NCBI GenBank assembly: GCA_024225275.1
Contig: JAAEMS010000314.1
Coordinates: 1 to 35,242 of the forward strand
Direction: 5' to 3'
Length of the DNA stretch: 35,242 nt
Source of the DNA: Actinomycetes bacterium
GTDB lineage: Bacteria > Actinomycetota > Acidimicrobiia > Acidimicrobiales > JAAEMS01
Made by a program: the position numbers and the translations under genes. Of the stretch, positions 23,754-30,928 are shown piece after piece. Numbering within the stretch: position 1 is the first letter of the stretch; each line of letters begins with the position of its first letter. Below the pieces are notes generated by a model that saw only the letters and a program-made list of their open reading frames with translations, was not told the origin of the DNA and made no database searches.

Positions 23754-24409
23754 ACGACATTGCACTGGTGGTCTTCGACTGTGATGGCGTTCTCGTCGAC
23801 AGTGAAGCACTCGTTGCCGAATACGAAGCGGCGCGCCTCACTGAGGCCGGCTTCCCGCTGACTTTCGACGACATCGCCGAGCGTTTCATCGGGTTGAGTT
23901 ACGCCAGCATGATGTCGGCTCTGCAGGAGGAGTTCGGCCGGCCGGTCCCTGACGGGCTCAGTGGGGCGATCCAGGCGGAGGTCCTGGCCCTGTTCCCCGA
24001 ACGCCTCCAACCGGTGGCGGGCATGACCGAGTTCATCGGTGGCCTCGAGCTGCCCCGCTGTGTGGCCTCGAGCAGTGATCTCCACCGCATTCGTCTTTCC
24101 CTCGACATCACCGGGTTGGCCGGCTTCTTCCCTCCCGGCCAGGTGTTCTCGGCCCAGATGGTCGAGCGGGGCAAGCCCGCTCCCGACCTGTTCTTGCACG
24201 CGGCCGAGCAGCTCGGAACCGACCCCGACCGCTGCCTCGTCATCGAGGACAGTCCCCACGGGGTCACCGCGGCTCTGGCCGCGGGAATGAAGGTTGTTGG
24301 TTTCGTGGGGGGAGGCCACGCTCGCCCCGCCCTGGTTGACCGATTGAGAGCGGCGGGGGCCGAGACGATTGTCGAACACGCTGAGCAACTGGTCGAGCTC
24401 GCCGGGTAG
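23750..24409 (+). CDS. HAD-superfamily phosphatase (beta-phosphoglucomutase-like)
   Basis: A 219-residue HAD hydrolase, subfamily IA with an alpha-helical cap at ~20-85. Motif I is VVFDCDGVLVDSE (nucleophile Asp and acid-base Asp at ~9 and 11), motif II is ASSS, motif III is KPAPDLF, and motif IV is CLVIEDSPHGV. The spacing is that of phosphatases and sugar-phosphate mutases. The start TTG 23750 overlaps the alpha-subunit stop, so it is translated with the nitrile hydratase genes; whether it serves that pathway is unknown. HAD genes are not standard nitrile hydratase partners, so chance operon membership is possible. Confidence 0.88.
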   Translation: MNDIALVVFDCDGVLVDSEALVAEYEAARLTEAGFPLTFDDIAERFIGLSYASMMSALQEEFGRPVPDGLSGAIQAEVLALFPERLQPVAGMTEFIGGLELPRCVASSSDLHRIRLSLDITGLAGFFPPGQVFSAQMVERGKPAPDLFLHAAEQLGTDPDRCLVIEDSPHGVTAALAAGMKVVGFVGGGHARPALVDRLRAAGAETIVEHAEQLVELAG

Positions 24410-24535
24410 AGACACCGCCACGACAGAAGGCACTGGGTCGGCTGTCGGTTGTGTGTGCCGCCCTCTACATGGCGACCGTCGCCGGGGGCAGCAGCATCGC
24501 CGTCCTTGCCTCGGTGGGCCTCTCCGGTCCCCTTG

Positions 24536-25426
24536 CTAGCCGTGGACGAACTCGGTGCCCAACCGATCGGCAGGGTCTGGAGGCAGGGCCAGGTGTCGCT
24601 GGCGCAATGTGTCCCACAGCTCGAGTCTTGACCAGTCGGGCTCGGGCAGGGGTTGGCTCTCATCGCTGAGGAACGGGTTGGGTAGCAGCACCGTCAGCTG
24701 CTGGTCACCGTCGCCGTTGAACATGCGGAACATCCACGACCGTGGGGCGCCGTCGGTCCACCGCCGTTGGAGCTCGGCGTGGGCGCAGCGGCGCCGCCGA
24801 GCCAGCTCGGGGCTGACCGGATGGCCGGGGTCACCCGTGTGCTCGCCGATGCACAGGTGGAAGTGGGACCCTGCCCCGTGGGTATCTCCAAGCGACACGG
24901 TGAGGTAGCCGTCGAGCATCGAGAGTCGGGGTTGGCTCGCCGCTTCGATCTCGTACGCCGCCCCTTGGATGAGCACACCGAACTGGATCGAGTCCCAGTG
25001 GCGCTCGAATAGTTCGGTGAGCACCCCGAGCAGGGTGGCCTCGTCGGCCGGGATCGGGAAGACCTCGAGATCGTCGTGCTCCTGTTCAGTGGTGCGGTAG
25101 GAGGCGGCGGTCAGTCGCTCAGCATCGATCTGGTCAGCGGCGGCCAGATCATTTGCGGCCACCAACCCCTCGAAGGCGATCAACCATGACTCGTAGTAGT
25201 GCCGATGAGGGTCGTCGTCGATGGCCGCGATGAGCCGGGAACGAAAGAGCTCCCACGACAGCCCGAGCTTGGCCACGGTCTCGATGGTCACCGCCACCGC
25301 CCGCCCCTGCCACGGCTCGTCGAAGACCGGTTCACCGTCGTCGGCGAGGGGTAGCGCCTCGGTTCCGGCCATCCCCTCGGCCTGGGCCCGAAGATCGGCC
25401 AGCATCAGATCGTCAACGGTGGTCAC
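24536..25426 (-). CDS. Nitrile hydratase activator domain fused to a second conserved domain
   Basis: A 296-residue protein with two parts. Residues ~25-115 (EPVFDEPWQGRAVAVTIETV, KLGLSWELFRSRLIAAIDDD, YYESWLIAFEGLVAANDL) match the nitrile hydratase activator/accessory family, whose fold mimics the beta-subunit N-terminus and helps load cobalt into alpha. Residues ~125-290 (DLEVFPIPADEATLLGVLTE, FGVLIQGAAYEIEAAS, LSMLDGYLTVSLG, HFHLCIGEHTGDPGHPVS, RMFNGDGDQQLTVLLPNPFL) are a separate conserved domain that I believe is catalogued as DUF7676; that number is from memory. GTG 25426 was chosen because TACGGT lies 7 nt upstream. It is on the opposite strand to nthBA and converges on the HAD gene. 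The 126 nt between them show nothing clear. Confidence 0.82.
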   Translation of the reverse strand: MTTVDDLMLADLRAQAEGMAGTEALPLADDGEPVFDEPWQGRAVAVTIETVAKLGLSWELFRSRLIAAIDDDPHRHYYESWLIAFEGLVAANDLAAADQIDAERLTAASYRTTEQEHDDLEVFPIPADEATLLGVLTELFERHWDSIQFGVLIQGAAYEIEAASQPRLSMLDGYLTVSLGDTHGAGSHFHLCIGEHTGDPGHPVSPELARRRRCAHAELQRRWTDGAPRSWMFRMFNGDGDQQLTVLLPNPFLSDESQPLPEPDWSRLELWDTLRQRHLALPPDPADRLGTEFVHG

Positions 25427-25433
25427 ATCGCTG

Positions 25434-25439
25434 ACCGTA
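25434..25439 (-). promoter_or_regulatory. -10 hexamer TACGGT of the activator-fusion gene
   Basis: On the minus strand TACGGT ends 7 nt before GTG 25426, the same leaderless layout seen at several genes in this window. It supports the chosen start. Confidence 0.45.
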
Positions 25440-25490
25440 GTTGGTCCGGGGTCCGGTATCTGTGCCGGTCTGGTCCAGATTCGGTTCGCC

Positions 25491-25521
25491 TTGACTCTCC
25501 CCTCGGGTGAGGGTGCAGTCA
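25491..25521 (+). promoter_or_regulatory. MerR-family-type operator/promoter
   Basis: TTGACT at 25491-25496 is followed by a long interrupted dyad (25492-25521): arms TGACT and AGTCA match perfectly, and inner CCCTC/GAGGG also pairs, giving 10 of 15 paired positions around 25506/25507. TTGACTCTCCCCT...GTGAGGGT is the form of promoters bound by MerR-type regulators between an over-long -35/-10 spacer. It points rightward, toward the cyclic-nucleotide-binding gene, with a short in-frame GTG peptide at 25528 between. No merR gene lies in the window. Confidence 0.5.
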
Positions 25522-25594
25522 GTAGGGGTGAGCACCGAATCGGAAGCACCGGTGCCCGCCTTGCCTTTCTCCGGACAAGTTGCCTCTCGGCAGG

Positions 25595-25600
25595 TACGAT
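25595..25600 (+). promoter_or_regulatory. -10 hexamer TACGAT of the CNB protein gene
   Basis: TACGAT lies 30 nt ahead of ATG 25631, and AGGGGAG (25621-25627) is a good ribosome site between them. This gene therefore has a normal leadered start, unlike its neighbours. It is a second possible promoter beside the MerR-type one. Confidence 0.35.
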
Positions 25601-25630
25601 CGGCGGGCCCAGGCAACGTTAGGGGAGACC

Positions 25631-26014
25631 ATGGATCAGCAGGCCTTGCAGGCGACCGCACTATTCGAGGGGATGAGTGAGGCCGAGGTCGAAGAGAGCG
25701 CAGCAGCCTTCGAGCCCAAACGAGTGTTCATGGGCGAAGAGCTCACCCGCGAAGGCGACTTCGGCTACTCGTTCTTCGTTGTCCTGTCCGGACGGGTCCG
25801 GGTTGAGATCGGCGGGGAGTCGGTCGCCGAGTTGGAGGCTGGAGATCACTTCGGCGAGGTTGCTCTGGTGAATGGCGATAAACGAAACGCGACGGTCAAG
25901 GCGCTGGAGACCAGCGAACTGGCGAAGATCATGACCTGGGACTTCCAGGAACTGCTGGAGACCAACCCGACCCTTGCTGGACGACTCAAGGCTGTGGCCC
26001 AGGAACGGGCGTAA
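25631..26014 (+). CDS. Single-domain cyclic-nucleotide-binding (CNB) protein
   Basis: A 127-residue protein consisting of one cNMP-binding domain. Strands and turns are readable: LFEGMSEAEVEESAAAFEP, GEELTREGDFGYSFFVVLSGRVRV, AELEAGDHFGEVALV and then GDKRNATVKALETSELAKI. The phosphate-binding cassette FGEVALVNGDKRNATV keeps the Glu and Arg that grip cAMP/cGMP. There is no helix-turn-helix, so it is not a Crp regulator by itself. Such short actinobacterial CNB proteins may act through a partner. It lies divergent from the activator-fusion gene, behind a MerR-type promoter. Confidence 0.86.
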   Translation: MDQQALQATALFEGMSEAEVEESAAAFEPKRVFMGEELTREGDFGYSFFVVLSGRVRVEIGGESVAELEAGDHFGEVALVNGDKRNATVKALETSELAKIMTWDFQELLETNPTLAGRLKAVAQERA

Positions 26015-26084
26015 CTGGTCTCCCGCCCCCACCAGCACCGACGCGAGATTCCCAGCCCTTTCTCCCACCCCGAAAGAACCTCCC

Positions 26085-26441
26085 ATGAGCACCCACATCG
26101 CCGCCATCACCTTCGACTGTGTCAACGCCATGACGCTCGCCGAGTTCTGGTCGGCCGCTCTCGGTCGCCCCATCGATCCGGGTGAGCCGGCACCCAGCCC
26201 CTTCTTCGCAAGGATCCTTGGCGGCGAGGGAAGCCCGACGCTGATGTTCATCCAGGTCCCCGAGCCGAAGTCGGTGAAGAATCGGGCCCACCTCGACCTC
26301 GGCACCGACAACCGCGAGGCAGAGGTCGAGCGGCTGGTCGGCCTGGGCGCGAGCCGGGTCCACGACAAGGCCGAGTGGGGTATCGAGTGGACGACTCTGG
26401 CCGACCCCGAAGGCAACGAGTTCTGCATCGCCGAGCACTGA
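26085..26441 (+). CDS. Glyoxalase-like VOC domain protein
   Basis: A 118-residue single VOC domain: IAAITFDCVNAMTLAEFWSAALGRPIDPGEP, then LMFIQVPEPKSVKNRAHLDLGTDN, and ending WTTLADPEGNEFCIAEH. The pattern LDL...E...R...LGA and ADPEGNEFC is the glyoxalase-like subgroup common in actinobacteria, usually of unknown substrate. The start ATG 26085 lies 70 nt after the CNB stop with GAAAGAACC ahead, a weak ribosome site. It probably dimerises to form a metal site. It ends 21 nt before an SDR gene tail on the opposite strand. Confidence 0.84.
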   Translation: MSTHIAAITFDCVNAMTLAEFWSAALGRPIDPGEPAPSPFFARILGGEGSPTLMFIQVPEPKSVKNRAHLDLGTDNREAEVERLVGLGASRVHDKAEWGIEWTTLADPEGNEFCIAEH

Positions 26442-26462
26442 GCGGTCGGCGGCTCTGAGCTG

Positions 26463-26564
26463 CTGGCTCATGTGGTGGCCGCCGTTGGGCGACACCACCT
26501 GCCCGGTCATGAAGTTGGCCTCGTCGGACGTGAGACAGACCGACTCGGCCGTGACAGCGAGTAG
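26463..26564 (-). pseudogene. SDR gene C-terminal remnant (first of two)
   Basis: On the minus strand, directly after the CoA-transferase stop and in the same frame, the text reads ESVCLTSDEANFMTGQVVSP and NGGHHMSQ. This is the C-terminal SDR pattern (LaSdeAsf.TGqv..vnGG..m). There is no coenzyme or catalytic motif and no start. The original stop seems lost, since the frame continues antisense to the VOC gene. It ends in the same GG-x-HMSQ as the remnant at 28279-28384. Confidence 0.6.
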
Positions 26565-27761
26565 TCAGGCGATGATGCCGGCCTCTTGGAGAGCGGCGAT
26601 GTCCTCCCAGGTGCGACCCAGCTCGAGCAGGATCAGCTCGGTGTGCTGGCCGAGCTCGGGGGTGGGCTGGCTGATCTCGGCCGGCCGTCCGTCGAAGTCC
26701 ACCGGGGTGGCCACCATCGGGGCGGTCGAGCCGTCGGCCAGGGGGATCTCGACGAACCCGCGGGCGGCGATGGCCTGCTCGTCTTCGACCAGCTCATGAA
26801 CGTGCTGGACCCTGGCCCACCACACTCCTTCCCGGTCGAAGATCTCACCCCACTCGTCGCGGGTGTGCCGGCGGAAGATCTCCTGGAGCTCGGCACACAC
26901 GAACTCGGTGTTCTCGGTCCGACCCTCGATGGTGCAGAAGCGGGGATCGTCGCCCAACTCGGGGTGATTGAGGGCAGCCAGCACCAGGGGCCAGTGACGA
27001 TCTCCTTCGAGGCACAGGAGCCAGAACCACTCGCCGTCGGAGCCCTGGTAGCCGGTGAGCAGGGGGTTGGCGGCCTGGTGGATCGGGGTGGCAGTCGTCT
27101 CGGTTCTCAGCCTGACGTTGGCGCTCAGGTCGGTGCCCATCTGGTACATGCCAAGGCGAAGCATCGACGTCTCGACCAGGGTGCCCTCGCCGGTTCGGTC
27201 GCGTCGGTAGAGGGCGGCTGCCACACCCCCAGCCGCTGCCAGCCCGGTCATGTGGTCTCCCATTCCCCCGCGCTGGTACGGCAGGGGCTGCCCTTCCAGG
27301 GTGAGCGACGCGGCCACACCGGCCCGGGCCCAGAAGGCCCCCATGTCGTAGGCGGCGCGATCGCGCTCGGGGCCGTCGAGCCCGTAGCCGGTGAGCGACA
27401 GGTAGACGCACTTCGGGTTGTGGGCGTGAACCGACTCCCAGTCGAGGCCCAGGCGGTCGAGCCCCCCGGGCCGGTAGTTGGTGACGAAGACGTCGGCGTC
27501 GGCCAGGAGGTCGAGGGCGATCTGTCGACCGGCGTCGGAGCGGAGGTCGGCTGCTATGGAGCGCTTGCCGCGGTTGTCGAGCTCGAACGGGGGGTTGATC
27601 TCGCCACCGAACATATGGATGTAGCCCCGGAAGGGGTCACCGTCGAGGGGCTCGATCTTGATCACGTCGGCCCCCCAGTCGGCGAGGATCGCCCCGCAGG
27701 CCGGCCCGGCGAGCCAAAGGCCCAGCTCAACGACATTCACACCATCCAGCGGGCCCTTCAT
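26565..27761 (-). CDS. Class III (CaiB/BaiF family) CoA-transferase
   Basis: A 398-residue CoA-transferase of family III, moving CoA between acids through an aspartyl-CoA intermediate. Marks: GPLDGVNVVELGLWLAGPACGAILADWGADVIKIEP at the N-terminus, NRGKRSIAADLRSDAGR, FVTNYRPGGLDRLGLDW and the YD in RAAYDMGAFWARAG, which aligns with the catalytic Asp (Asp169 in formyl-CoA transferase), then GGMGDHMTGLAAAGGVAAAL and PLLTGYQGSDGEWFWLLCLEGDRHW. ATG 27761 was chosen because GAGAGGGGAC lies just upstream; the longer in-frame start at 27797 has none. Substrate unknown. It fits a CoA-ester catabolic set with the hydratases and acyl-CoA dehydrogenases of the window. Confidence 0.9.
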   Translation of the reverse strand: MKGPLDGVNVVELGLWLAGPACGAILADWGADVIKIEPLDGDPFRGYIHMFGGEINPPFELDNRGKRSIAADLRSDAGRQIALDLLADADVFVTNYRPGGLDRLGLDWESVHAHNPKCVYLSLTGYGLDGPERDRAAYDMGAFWARAGVAASLTLEGQPLPYQRGGMGDHMTGLAAAGGVAAALYRRDRTGEGTLVETSMLRLGMYQMGTDLSANVRLRTETTATPIHQAANPLLTGYQGSDGEWFWLLCLEGDRHWPLVLAALNHPELGDDPRFCTIEGRTENTEFVCAELQEIFRRHTRDEWGEIFDREGVWWARVQHVHELVEDEQAIAARGFVEIPLADGSTAPMVATPVDFDGRPAEISQPTPELGQHTELILLELGRTWEDIAALQEAGIIA

Positions 27762-27897
27762 GCATGTCCCCTCTCGTCGCTCGACGCCAACCGCCACAGG
27801 TCACCCGGAAGGTACCCTCTCGGATCCGTGCCCCGCTCCCCTCGTCCGGTGATGCGGTGTCCTCAACTCGGGTAGGTCCGGTGCCGATCGGAATGGC

Positions 27898-28269
27898 ATG
27901 ACTGGCGAGTATCAACCATTCGAGAGACTCTCGCCCCGCTACGAGGTCTCCTTCGCCTGCTCGCTCACCGAGATGGCGGACCGGCCGCATTCCACGACGA
28001 AACGAAGCCCGAAGCACTACCTGGGCGTGATTGACGAGCTCTCGATCAATGGTGGGCAGCTCGAGCTCTCCAGCAGGGTCGAATGGGATCCAGAGATCAC
28101 CCGCTTCGAGCTCGAAGTCGAGGGAGTGCCAAGCCTGATCCGCGTCCTCGGCCACCGAGTCGACCGCGGCCGCCGGGTCGTCGGGTTCGATTTCCTCGAG
28201 CTCAGCCCTGGTTTCCAACGGCTCCTGCATGACTCCATCGCCGAGGCCAAGGGCATGCAAAGCACCTGA
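27898..28269 (+). CDS. PilZ-like protein
   Basis: A 123-residue protein. The N-terminal RLSPRYEVSFACSL gives an R-x3-R style PilZ motif I, and YLGVIDELSINGGQLELSS gives a near D/N-x-S-x-x-G motif II. Beta strands FELEVEGVPSLIRVLG and VVGFDFLELSPGFQRLLHDSI follow, the usual PilZ barrel and end helix. It is a better match than its relative at 20099-20452, with which it shares the DE(L/I)S core and the LSP end. PilZ domains bind c-di-GMP; a diguanylate cyclase gene lies 3 kb away. No output domain is attached. The start is ATG 27898. Confidence 0.7.
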   Translation: MTGEYQPFERLSPRYEVSFACSLTEMADRPHSTTKRSPKHYLGVIDELSINGGQLELSSRVEWDPEITRFELEVEGVPSLIRVLGHRVDRGRRVVGFDFLELSPGFQRLLHDSIAEAKGMQST

Positions 28270-28278
28270 GGGGCACCG

Positions 28279-28384
28279 CTACTGGCTCATGTGGTAGCCC
28301 CCTGGCTTCGCCGGGCGCGAGATAGGCCGCGGCCCAGGCGATGCCGTCGGGCATGTGCACGGTGACGTCGACGCCCACACCCAT
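28279..28384 (-). pseudogene. SDR gene C-terminal remnant (second of two)
   Basis: On the minus strand a frame reads VDVTVHMPDGIAWAAAYLAPGEARG, like the SDR stretch pe.iA.aa.yLaS.eA, then after an apparent deletion and frame change the text GGYHMSQ and TAG (28279-28281) appears. The end resembles the remnant at 26463-26564 at both protein and DNA level (CTGGCTCATGTGGT shared). No full SDR gene is present. Confidence 0.45.
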
Positions 28385-28442
28385 CGAGCCCCGAAGACTC
28401 CATCGCAGTAGGATCCAGGGCCACAGCAGCCAAGGGAGCACG

Positions 28443-29567
28443 ATGGATACTGACGCGACGGAGGACCAGCGAGCATTGCTCGACGTGTCGGCTCGTTTTG
28501 CCGAGGAGGTCTGTCCCCTCGAGGTCTTGCGGGGCCCTGACCGGCTCGATGCTGGCTTTTCTGAGGCCTACCGCGAGCAGGCTGCGGAGTTGGGCTGGTT
28601 CTCCATGCTGGTGCCCGAGGAGTTCGGGGGCGGGAGCTTGTCCGAGAACGGTTTGCTCGACGCAGCGCTGATCGCCTACGTCCGGGGCGGTCGTCTTCAG
28701 CCGGGATCGTTCGTGGGCGCGAATGTCGTCGCCCACGCGGTGGCCGCGGCGGGGACCGATGAGCTTCGAGCCGAACTGTTGCCCGCTCTCGTCGGCGGTG
28801 AGGTGTCGGCGTCTTGGGCGGTCGCCAGTGGCAGCGAGCGCGCCCTCGACGGTGGGGTGACGGCGACGGTGCAATCCGACGGTGGGCTCGAGCTTGTGGG
28901 CACGAAGACCGCGGTTCAGGACGTCGAGGCGAGCTCATGGCTGCTGGTGACCGCCCGGAGCGCGGACGGACCGACCCAGGCGCTGATCTCCACCGATGCG
29001 CAAGGTGTGACTGTCACCGAACTGGAGTCGCTGGATCTGACCCGCCGGTTCGCCGAGGTCCGCTTCGACGCGGCGATGGTGCCCGCAAGCCAGGTTGTGG
29101 GGGTCCCGGGTGACATCGGTGGTCTACTCGATGAGCAGCTGGCCGTCGCGGCGACGCTCACCGCCGCCGAGTGCGTGGGCACCATGCACCAGGAGATGGA
29201 GATGACGGTCCAGTACGCGAAGGATCGGATCGCCTTCGGTCGGCCCATCGGTTCGTTCCAGGCGGTCAAGCATGTCCTGGCCGATACCAGTCTGGCTGTC
29301 GAGATGAGCAAGTCAGTGGCCCTGGCGGCGGCGACATCGTTGGGGTCCGGCGATGAGCACGGCATCCAGGCGGCCAGCATGGCCAAGGCCTTCGTGGGCG
29401 ATGCCGCGGTGGAGCTGGCCCAGAATTGCTTCCAGGTGTTCGGCGGCATTGGTTACACCTGGGAACACGATCAACACTTCTATCTGCGTCGCCTCACCAC
29501 CGATGCCGGCCTGTACGGCGATGCCGCATGGCATCGCGAGCGTCTCTGCCAGCTGGCGGGGATCTGA
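28443..29567 (+). CDS. Acyl-CoA dehydrogenase, smaller subunit type
   Basis: A 374-residue flavoprotein of the acyl-CoA dehydrogenase family. N-terminal helices run EDQRALLDVSARFAEEV with LGWFSMLVPEEFGGGSL, the middle beta domain is reduced (SWAVASGSERALDGG, ELVGTKTAVQDVEASSW), and the C-terminal helices carry QYAKDRIAFGRPIGSFQAVKHVLAD and FQVFGGIGYTWEHDQHFYLRR. In the place of the usual YEGT active-site Glu the text is LYGDAAW. The start ATG 28443 has AAGGGAG ahead. Only 14 nt lie before the second dehydrogenase gene, so the two may form an alpha2-beta2 enzyme as known for mycobacterial FadE28-FadE29 type pairs. Substrate unknown. Confidence 0.88.
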   Translation: MDTDATEDQRALLDVSARFAEEVCPLEVLRGPDRLDAGFSEAYREQAAELGWFSMLVPEEFGGGSLSENGLLDAALIAYVRGGRLQPGSFVGANVVAHAVAAAGTDELRAELLPALVGGEVSASWAVASGSERALDGGVTATVQSDGGLELVGTKTAVQDVEASSWLLVTARSADGPTQALISTDAQGVTVTELESLDLTRRFAEVRFDAAMVPASQVVGVPGDIGGLLDEQLAVAATLTAAECVGTMHQEMEMTVQYAKDRIAFGRPIGSFQAVKHVLADTSLAVEMSKSVALAAATSLGSGDEHGIQAASMAKAFVGDAAVELAQNCFQVFGGIGYTWEHDQHFYLRRLTTDAGLYGDAAWHRERLCQLAGI

Positions 29568-29581
29568 GATCGGGGATGAAC

Positions 29582-30841
29582 ATGAGCACTGAGACGATGA
29601 GTGTCGATGACTTCCGGGCCGAGGCGCGGGCCTGGATTCGAGCCAACCTCGAACCTAGCGAGCTACCTGCCGCTGGCCGGGTCGAGAGCGAGTCCCTGAC
29701 CCACGAAGACATCGATCGGGCCCGGGCCCTGCAACAGAAGCTGTTCGATGCCGGTTTCGCCGGGGTCTCCTACCCGGTCGAGTACGGAGGCCGCGGCCTC
29801 ACCGCCCTCCACGAACGGGCCTTCCGCGAGGAGGCAATGGGATACGAGACGCCAGATTTCGGTGTGGTGGGCGGGGTCACGTTCGGAGCGATCGGCCGCT
29901 CCCTGATCGAGCACTGCACCCCGGAGTTCCTGCAACAGCACATCCCCAAGATCCTCTCGGGCCAGGAGATGTGGTGCCAGTTCTACTCCGAACCCGAGGC
30001 CGGATCCGACCTGGCCGGAATCCGCACCCGCGCGGTGCGCGACGGCGACCAATGGATCATCAGCGGCTCCAAGATCTGGAGCAGCGGAGCCCATCTGGCC
30101 GATTGGGCGATGTGTCTGGCCCGTACCGATTGGGCCGTGCCGAAGCACCGTGGTCTCACCTGGTTTGCGGTGCCGTGTGATGCCAAGGGTGTCACCATCA
30201 ACCAGATCGAGCAGATCAATGGTGACGCCGAGTTCTGCGAGGAGTTCCTCGACGAGGTCGAGGTCACCGATGACGACATCATCGGTGATGTGAACCTCGG
30301 CTGGTCGGTGACCCAGACCATGCTCGTGTACGAGCGGGGGGCCGGGGACGGGTCGACGGCCACCCTCGAGCCGCGTGAGCTGGCGCCGGACCTGGTGGCC
30401 CTGGCCCGACGGGTCGGTCGAATCGATGATCCGGCGGCCCGGCACGCGATCGCCGCCGCTCACATCAACGACTTCGCCCAGTACCACCTGGGCAAGCGGA
30501 TCTCCGATCGGCTCCGGAACTCAGCAGTGCCGGACCCCCATGTGGCGGCGTACGGAAAGCTGGCCGCCGGCGTTCTCACCCCCGTCCGGGCCCGGCTGGC
30601 GATGGAGATCGGCGGACCCGCCGCGCTCAGTTGGGCGAGTGGCGACGAGGAACATGGCCGCCCCGCCCTCGACTACCTCAATGGCCGCCGTATCTCGATC
30701 GCGGCAGGCACCAATGAGATGCAGCGAAACGGCATTGGTGAACGGGTGCTCGGGTTGCCCCGCGAACCCAGCTTCGACACCAACAAGCCCTTCTCCGATG
30801 TACTCAAGGCGGCTCAGAGCTGGGAAAGCAAGGTCAGCTGA
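29582..30841 (+). CDS. Acyl-CoA dehydrogenase, larger subunit type
   Basis: A 419-residue acyl-CoA dehydrogenase. Marks: DDFRAEARAWIRANLEP, GFAGVSYPVEYGGRGLT, the FAD-binding MWCQFYSEPEAGSDLAGIRTRA and GSKIWSSGAHLADWAMCLAR, LVYERGAG, and IAAGTNEMQRNGIGERVLGLPRE at the end. It oxidises an acyl-CoA to the enoyl-CoA and passes electrons to ETF. ATG 29582 is preferred over 29576 because GATCGGGG sits right against the latter and at proper distance from 29582. Coupling and difference in size to the preceding gene suggest a heteromeric enzyme. Sequence style resembles FadE enzymes for bulky substrates such as steroid side chains; that is inference. Confidence 0.9.
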   Translation: MSTETMSVDDFRAEARAWIRANLEPSELPAAGRVESESLTHEDIDRARALQQKLFDAGFAGVSYPVEYGGRGLTALHERAFREEAMGYETPDFGVVGGVTFGAIGRSLIEHCTPEFLQQHIPKILSGQEMWCQFYSEPEAGSDLAGIRTRAVRDGDQWIISGSKIWSSGAHLADWAMCLARTDWAVPKHRGLTWFAVPCDAKGVTINQIEQINGDAEFCEEFLDEVEVTDDDIIGDVNLGWSVTQTMLVYERGAGDGSTATLEPRELAPDLVALARRVGRIDDPAARHAIAAAHINDFAQYHLGKRISDRLRNSAVPDPHVAAYGKLAAGVLTPVRARLAMEIGGPAALSWASGDEEHGRPALDYLNGRRISIAAGTNEMQRNGIGERVLGLPREPSFDTNKPFSDVLKAAQSWESKVS

Positions 30842-30928
30842 CTTCGGGGGGCGGCCGGCACCCTGGCCGTATGGGGGTCGTCTGAGCGAGGGTTCACGAC
30901 TCGGCCGGACCGGCCGAGGCTGGGACCC

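Noticed and set aside
24451..24669. Hydrophobic open frame (LYMATVAGGSSIAVLASVGL) between the HAD and activator-fusion genes
   Set aside because: It overlaps the 3' end of the activator-fusion gene antisense, loses protein-like character after ~35 codons and has no ribosome site.
26586..27875. A 429-codon plus-strand open frame antisense to the CoA-transferase gene
   Set aside because: The minus-strand product is a clear class III CoA-transferase with a ribosome site; the plus-strand frame shows no recognisable domain.
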